A stretch of 8,485 nt of DNA. It comes from Candidatus Saccharimonadota bacterium (lineage in GTDB: Bacteria > Patescibacteriota > Saccharimonadia > Saccharimonadales > JACDFO01). Position numbers and translations under genes: made by a program. Positions 6,102 to 8,485 of the stretch are shown piece after piece. The stretch lies in the NCBI GenBank assembly GCA_013815785.1, contig JACDFO010000035.1, positions 1 through 8,485 on the forward strand, written 5' to 3'. Each line of letters opens with the position of its first letter. Within the stretch, counting starts at the first letter, position 1. Under the pieces are notes generated by a model, which worked only from the letters and a program-made list of their open reading frames with translations, did no database searches and had not been told where the DNA came from.

Positions 6102-6176
6102 GGCGCGTTGGCCGAGAAGTTTAGGTACAGCTCTGCAAAAGCTGGTAGACGGGAGCGTTACCCGTACGCGCCTCCA
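6102..6176 (+). tRNA. tRNA-Cys (anticodon GCA), atypical D- and T-loops
   Basis: The 75-nt cloverleaf has a perfect acceptor stem GGCGCGT/ACGCGCC, discriminator U73 (the cysteine identity base) and encoded CCA (6174-6176). The anticodon stem CAGCT/AGCTG closes the loop CTGCAAA with GCA at 6135-6137, and the T-stem ACGGG/CCCGT is perfect. It departs from the norm in two places. The T-loop is AGCGTTA (6154-6160) instead of a TTCrAnn loop, and the D-loop (about 6114-6123) lacks the GG dinucleotide. Those elements normally form the tRNA elbow. It may be a functional divergent tRNA, a specialised tRNA-like RNA or a decaying copy; the intact stems favour function. Confidence 0.85.
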
Positions 6177-6180
6177 TTAT

Positions 6181-6211
6181 TTTGAATTTTCACAAAAGTT
6201 TTATATTCAAA
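6181..6211. repeat. AT-rich inverted repeat between convergent tRNA-Cys and the 182-aa gene
   Basis: TTTGAAT (6181-6187) pairs with ATTCAAA (6205-6211). It fills the 35-nt gap between two convergent genes, where a bidirectional terminator would be expected. The stem has a single G-C pair and a 17-base loop, so terminator activity is doubtful. Confidence 0.3.
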
Positions 6212-6760
6212 TCAAAATACACGTTGATAAGGCAGCGTTGTCATCGTTCCATTCCTCGTATCAATGTCCTTGATTTCAAACACGGGCAATTCCCAGCCGA
6301 CCATAGCTAAAGCGATTTTGCCACTGTGTTGATATATTTTATTCTCTCGCTGTAATCCTACTATTTCCCATGGATGAGCATCTACGTCCAATGCCAAGGC
6401 GGCTATACGTACTCGCCCCTTCGCTTCTTCAGTTAAAATTATCAACCCCTCACCAACTATTTCACCGTTATGCGAGACTCGATCCTTAGAAGCTGGTGCA
6501 ATCACGAGACGATTACCTTCAAGTCTGCCCAATGCCAAGTCATATACACCGAACTCGTGTTCGCCAAGCGGAAACAAGCCTGCTTGTTTGCTATATGGCA
6601 TACGCCCACTGGCAATCTCTACTCCAGGAGAAGTAGGTTCAGGAAACTTTACAGTATCAGGATCTGGCGCTAGACCCTTCTCGGCCGCTACTGGGTATGG
6701 AAAATATGGCCGTTCAGGTGTAGGTCCTTCGAAATGTATAAAAGACTCTAAATTACTCAT
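6212..6760 (-). CDS. Hypothetical protein, 182 aa
   Basis: The start ATG at 6760 has a near-perfect Shine-Dalgarno sequence (AAAGGAGG, 4 nt spacing), so this is a well-translated gene. The product is soluble, with no signal peptide, membrane helix or cysteine. It opens with a Pro/Glu-rich stretch (about residues 10-48) containing RPYFPYP. The rest is probably mostly beta-strand, with segments such as EFGVYDLALGRLEGNRLVI and an Asp-rich DVDAHPWEIVGL. I do not recognise a family. It is convergent with tRNA-Cys and divergent from nhaA. A weak promoter (TTATGT, 17 bp, TATATA at 6780-6785) lies just upstream. Confidence 0.85.
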   Translation of the reverse strand: MSNLESFIHFEGPTPERPYFPYPVAAEKGLAPDPDTVKFPEPTSPGVEIASGRMPYSKQAGLFPLGEHEFGVYDLALGRLEGNRLVIAPASKDRVSHNGEIVGEGLIILTEEAKGRVRIAALALDVDAHPWEIVGLQRENKIYQHSGKIALAMVGWELPVFEIKDIDTRNGTMTTLPYQRVF

Positions 6761-6931
6761 TTTCCTCCTTTTTTAAGCTTATATAGTCACTATGCTCGTT
6801 TGACATAAACAGTAGCTAAGTAAAACACTTATCTTGCAAACACGCGATAATAATCTTCCTTGACAGGTGCATGTCTAAGTTCAATTAAGCATGTGCGGGA
6901 GCTCCGTATGGCTATTGTGGCGGTGCTTGAA

Positions 6932-6937
6932 TATAAT
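6932..6937 (+). promoter_or_regulatory. -10 element of nhaA
   Basis: A perfect TATAAT is preceded by TGAA, a near-extended form. Predicted start is about 6944, giving a leader of about 51 nt that begins right at the base of the pseudoknot described next. No good -35 hexamer lies 16-18 bp upstream. Confidence 0.55.
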
Positions 6938-6944
6938 ATCAACA

Positions 6945-6994
6945 GGTGAGCTGGGAAGTCTGGTCAGCACTTACTATTTAATGCAAGGACTTCT
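6945..6994 (+). promoter_or_regulatory. nhaA leader pseudoknot, candidate cation riboswitch
   Basis: Stem 1 pairs GCTG (6950-6953) with CAGC (6965-6968), and is extended by GTGA (6946-6949) with TTAC (6971-6974) across a 2-nt bulge. The 11-base loop GGAAGTCTGGT then pairs out: GGAAGTCT (6954-6961) with GGACTTCT (6987-6994), six Watson-Crick and two G-U pairs. That second stem covers the GGA of the Shine-Dalgarno AAGGA and the whole spacer up to the GTG start. The fold is an H-type pseudoknot as in several translational riboswitches. From memory, the nhaA-I and nhaA-II motif RNAs found before nhaA genes have been reported as lithium/sodium-responsive. Whether this leader belongs to either class is inference. 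Confidence 0.6.
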
Positions 6995-8206
6995 GTGAAA
7001 GAAAAAGTAAAGAACTTAGCCCTCAAGCTACACCCAAAACGAGTAGCAACACTCTTCGATACTTTCTTGAAAGATGAGTCAATCGGTGGAAAGTTAATTC
7101 TTGTAGCTGCCTTGCTCTCATTAATTGTAGTAAACTCTCCACTCCGTGATGAATTTAATCACTTCTGGCATTTACCGTTATCAATTGGTTTAGGCAGCTG
7201 GAGCTTGTCCCTTGATTTGAGGCACTGGGTAAATGAAGGTCTGATGGCTTTCTTTTTCTTGGTTGTAGGACTCGAAATCAAAAGAGAACTGGTAAAGGGA
7301 GAATTAAAAAATAAGAAAACTGCTATCTTGCCAATAGGTGCAGCAATTGGCGGGATGATAATACCCGCTCTCATATATCTAATCTTCAACATAAACTCGG
7401 GAGCCATTCAGGGCTGGGGTATCCCTATTGCAACGGATATAGCATTTGCCGTAGCTGTATTATCACTATTAAGTAATCGTGTACCGGTATCACTGAAGAT
7501 ATTCTTACTCACTCTTGCTATAGCCGATGACATAGGTGCTATTTTCGTGATTGCCCTGTTCTATGCGGAAATCATAAATTACTGGTATTTAGGAGCTTCG
7601 TTCTTAGTAGCTACTCTTACTTTCCTATTTAGAAAGCAGCTCACATACAGGCTGTTTATAGTCTGTATGCTCGGAATACTATTATGGATAACGACTCATC
7701 TTTCTGGTATACACGCAAGTATTGTCGGTGCTGTGCTGGGCTTCTTAGCCCCAGTTGCTAAATCTAGTAAGATGGCTGTTTCGGAGAAGGTAGAAAAGGC
7801 TTTACTACCAATAACAACCTTTTTCATACTGCCAGTTTTCGCTTTTGCAAATGCAGGTTTCACGCTAAGTGCTAGTGCCTTAACAACCAATCAATCAATT
7901 TTATGGGGTGTAATTTTCGGTCTAGTTCTTGGAAAAGTTATTGGTATTACATTGGCTTCTTGGCTACTTGTTAAGTTACGTGTTGCTCAATTGCCCGTTG
8001 GTGTTGTGTGGAAACATATAATTGGAATTGGTTTTATAGCAGGTATTGGTTTTACTGTTTCAATTTTTATTACTGAACTTGCTTTTTCAGACAACGATTC
8101 TTTTGTAAATACTGCAAAGATAGGAATATTTATCGCGTCTGGCGCAAGTGCTTTGCTAGGCTATATAATTTTGCGTTCAATACCTTTTAGTCGGGACAAT
8201 CAATAA
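6995..8206 (+). CDS. nhaA: Na+/H+ antiporter NhaA
   Basis: NhaA exchanges cytoplasmic Na+ (or Li+) for external protons across the inner membrane, serving pH and sodium homeostasis. The 403 residues are close to E. coli NhaA (388). Key parts are present: NEGLMAFFFLVVGLEIKREL (about 80-99), ATDIAFA with D148 (E. coli D133), ADDIGA with D178/D179 (the ion-binding D163/D164 pair), LGKVIG with K314 (E. coli K300) and the late GIGFTVSIFI helix. About a dozen helices are evident. The start is GTG at 6995 with AAGGA five bases upstream; this Shine-Dalgarno sequence lies inside the leader pseudoknot. Base composition looks more AT-rich than ligA, so horizontal acquisition is possible. Confidence 0.97.
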   Translation: MKEKVKNLALKLHPKRVATLFDTFLKDESIGGKLILVAALLSLIVVNSPLRDEFNHFWHLPLSIGLGSWSLSLDLRHWVNEGLMAFFFLVVGLEIKRELVKGELKNKKTAILPIGAAIGGMIIPALIYLIFNINSGAIQGWGIPIATDIAFAVAVLSLLSNRVPVSLKIFLLTLAIADDIGAIFVIALFYAEIINYWYLGASFLVATLTFLFRKQLTYRLFIVCMLGILLWITTHLSGIHASIVGAVLGFLAPVAKSSKMAVSEKVEKALLPITTFFILPVFAFANAGFTLSASALTTNQSILWGVIFGLVLGKVIGITLASWLLVKLRVAQLPVGVVWKHIIGIGFIAGIGFTVSIFITELAFSDNDSFVNTAKIGIFIASGASALLGYIILRSIPFSRDNQ

Positions 8207-8376
8207 ACTTCTTAAGACCTTTTGGTGCAATACCTGGAAACAATTTTACACGAATTAAGGGTTGAGATAAAGAGATGGAGGATTATATTAGCAGTACCCT
8301 ATCAAGAGTACTTACTAAGCAAGTAGGAGGCGGGAGTCACACAATAGACAATAGATTAACAATGCCTGCTACCATG

Positions 8377-8485
8377 CTAGCTGTTTCTCTCGGGAGCTGT
8401 TCTTCTATTTGAGCTAATCTTCTCGCCAATGATTAGATCAATGGCTATTCTGGTATCTTGTGATTTTCTTTGTAACAAATCATGT
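8377..8485 (-). CDS. Possible C-terminal fragment of a gene entering from the right edge
   Basis: On the minus strand a frame is open from the right edge to TAG at 8377-8379, encoding about 35 charged residues, including DLLQRKSQDTRIAIDLIIGE. The composition (Arg, Lys, Asp, Ile) looks like a soluble protein tail, and a gene convergent with nhaA would make sense here. The fragment is short and the opposite strand is open over the same stretch in a hydrophobic frame, so this is only a candidate. The rest of the 279 bases after nhaA shows no other gene, RNA or strong terminator that I can support. Confidence 0.25.
   Translation of the reverse strand, partial: HDLLQRKSQDTRIAIDLIIGEKISSNRRTAPERNS

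Noticed and set aside
5981..6176. Possible tmRNA or T-box element
   Set aside because: The tRNA part carries a cysteine anticodon arm rather than the tRNA-Ala-like domain of tmRNA, with no tag frame. No T-box antiterminator sequence is seen and a tRNA, not a cysteine gene, lies downstream.
6022..6275. Open plus-strand frame of about 84 codons across tRNA-Cys, preceded by AGGAG at 6031-6035
   Set aside because: No ATG, GTG or TTG start is in position (only ATA/ATC near the AGGAG). It overlaps a well-formed tRNA and runs into the opposite-strand gene. A faint resemblance to winged-helix antitoxin domains looks like chance.
6860..6888. Perfect TTGACA upstream of nhaA
   Set aside because: The sequence 17 bp downstream (AATTAA) is a poor -10; the TATAAT at 6932-6937 fits the leader fold much better.
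8275..8412. 45-codon plus-strand frame after nhaA beginning MEDYISSTLSRV
   Set aside because: No Shine-Dalgarno sequence, no recognisable features, and overlap with the alternative minus-strand frame at the edge.
1..8485. CRISPR arrays, insertion sequences, transposases or phage genes
   Set aside because: No regularly spaced repeats and no recognisable transposase, integrase or phage protein were found on either strand.

Overview
This is a bacterial window with standard-code genes and mostly short spacers. TGA is used as a stop by several genes, which argues against the recoded Gracilibacteria/SR1 lineages. The NAD+-dependent ligase, the lemA-htpX pair next to an unclassified multi-pass membrane protein, genome-encoded tRNA CCA ends and extended -10 promoters suggest a member of the Candidate Phyla Radiation, possibly Saccharibacteria (TM7). 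That placement is inferred from protein character alone.

From 1 to about 5900 almost everything lies on the minus strand, so transcription runs right to left. Starting at the right: tRNA-Leu(UAA) with its own terminator; a clear extended -10 promoter; then a tight run of lemA, htpX, a seven-helix membrane protein and ligA. Gaps in this run are 14 nt, 5 nt and a 4-nt overlap. Next come an unrecognised 149-aa protein, tRNA-Ala(GGC) and the start of a membrane-anchored protein that leaves the window at base 1. Between tRNA-Ala and that last gene (361-574) there is no gene. The spacer holds a perfect 17-bp inverted repeat touching the tRNA 3' end, a second hairpin and a 16-bp copy of the tRNA 3' end, together resembling a recombination or integration scar.

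The region 5896-6211 is RNA-rich. Back-to-back promoters serve tRNA-Leu (minus) and an atypical tRNA-Cys(GCA) (plus). The predicted tRNA-Cys transcript carries a leader of about 120 nt that opens with a very strong hairpin. The leader also contains a 9-nt stretch complementary to the anticodon loop. The tRNA has excellent acceptor and anticodon stems but lacks the usual GG of the D-loop and TTC of the T-loop.

An unrecognised minus-strand 182-aa protein (6212-6760) is divergent from nhaA (6995-8206, plus), which encodes a full-length Na+/H+ antiporter with all its key residues. The nhaA leader can fold as an H-type pseudoknot that captures the Shine-Dalgarno sequence, so it is a good candidate for a translational, probably cation-sensing, riboswitch. 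nhaA looks more AT-rich than the ligA operon, so it may have been acquired horizontally. The last 279 bases hold no confident gene, only a possible C-terminal fragment on the minus strand at the right edge.

Functionally, lemA-htpX and its membrane partner point to envelope proteostasis, ligA to replication and repair, and nhaA to pH and sodium homeostasis. The most noteworthy items are the nhaA leader, the tRNA-Cys and its leader, the loss of all zinc-finger cysteines in LigA, and the scar next to tRNA-Ala.
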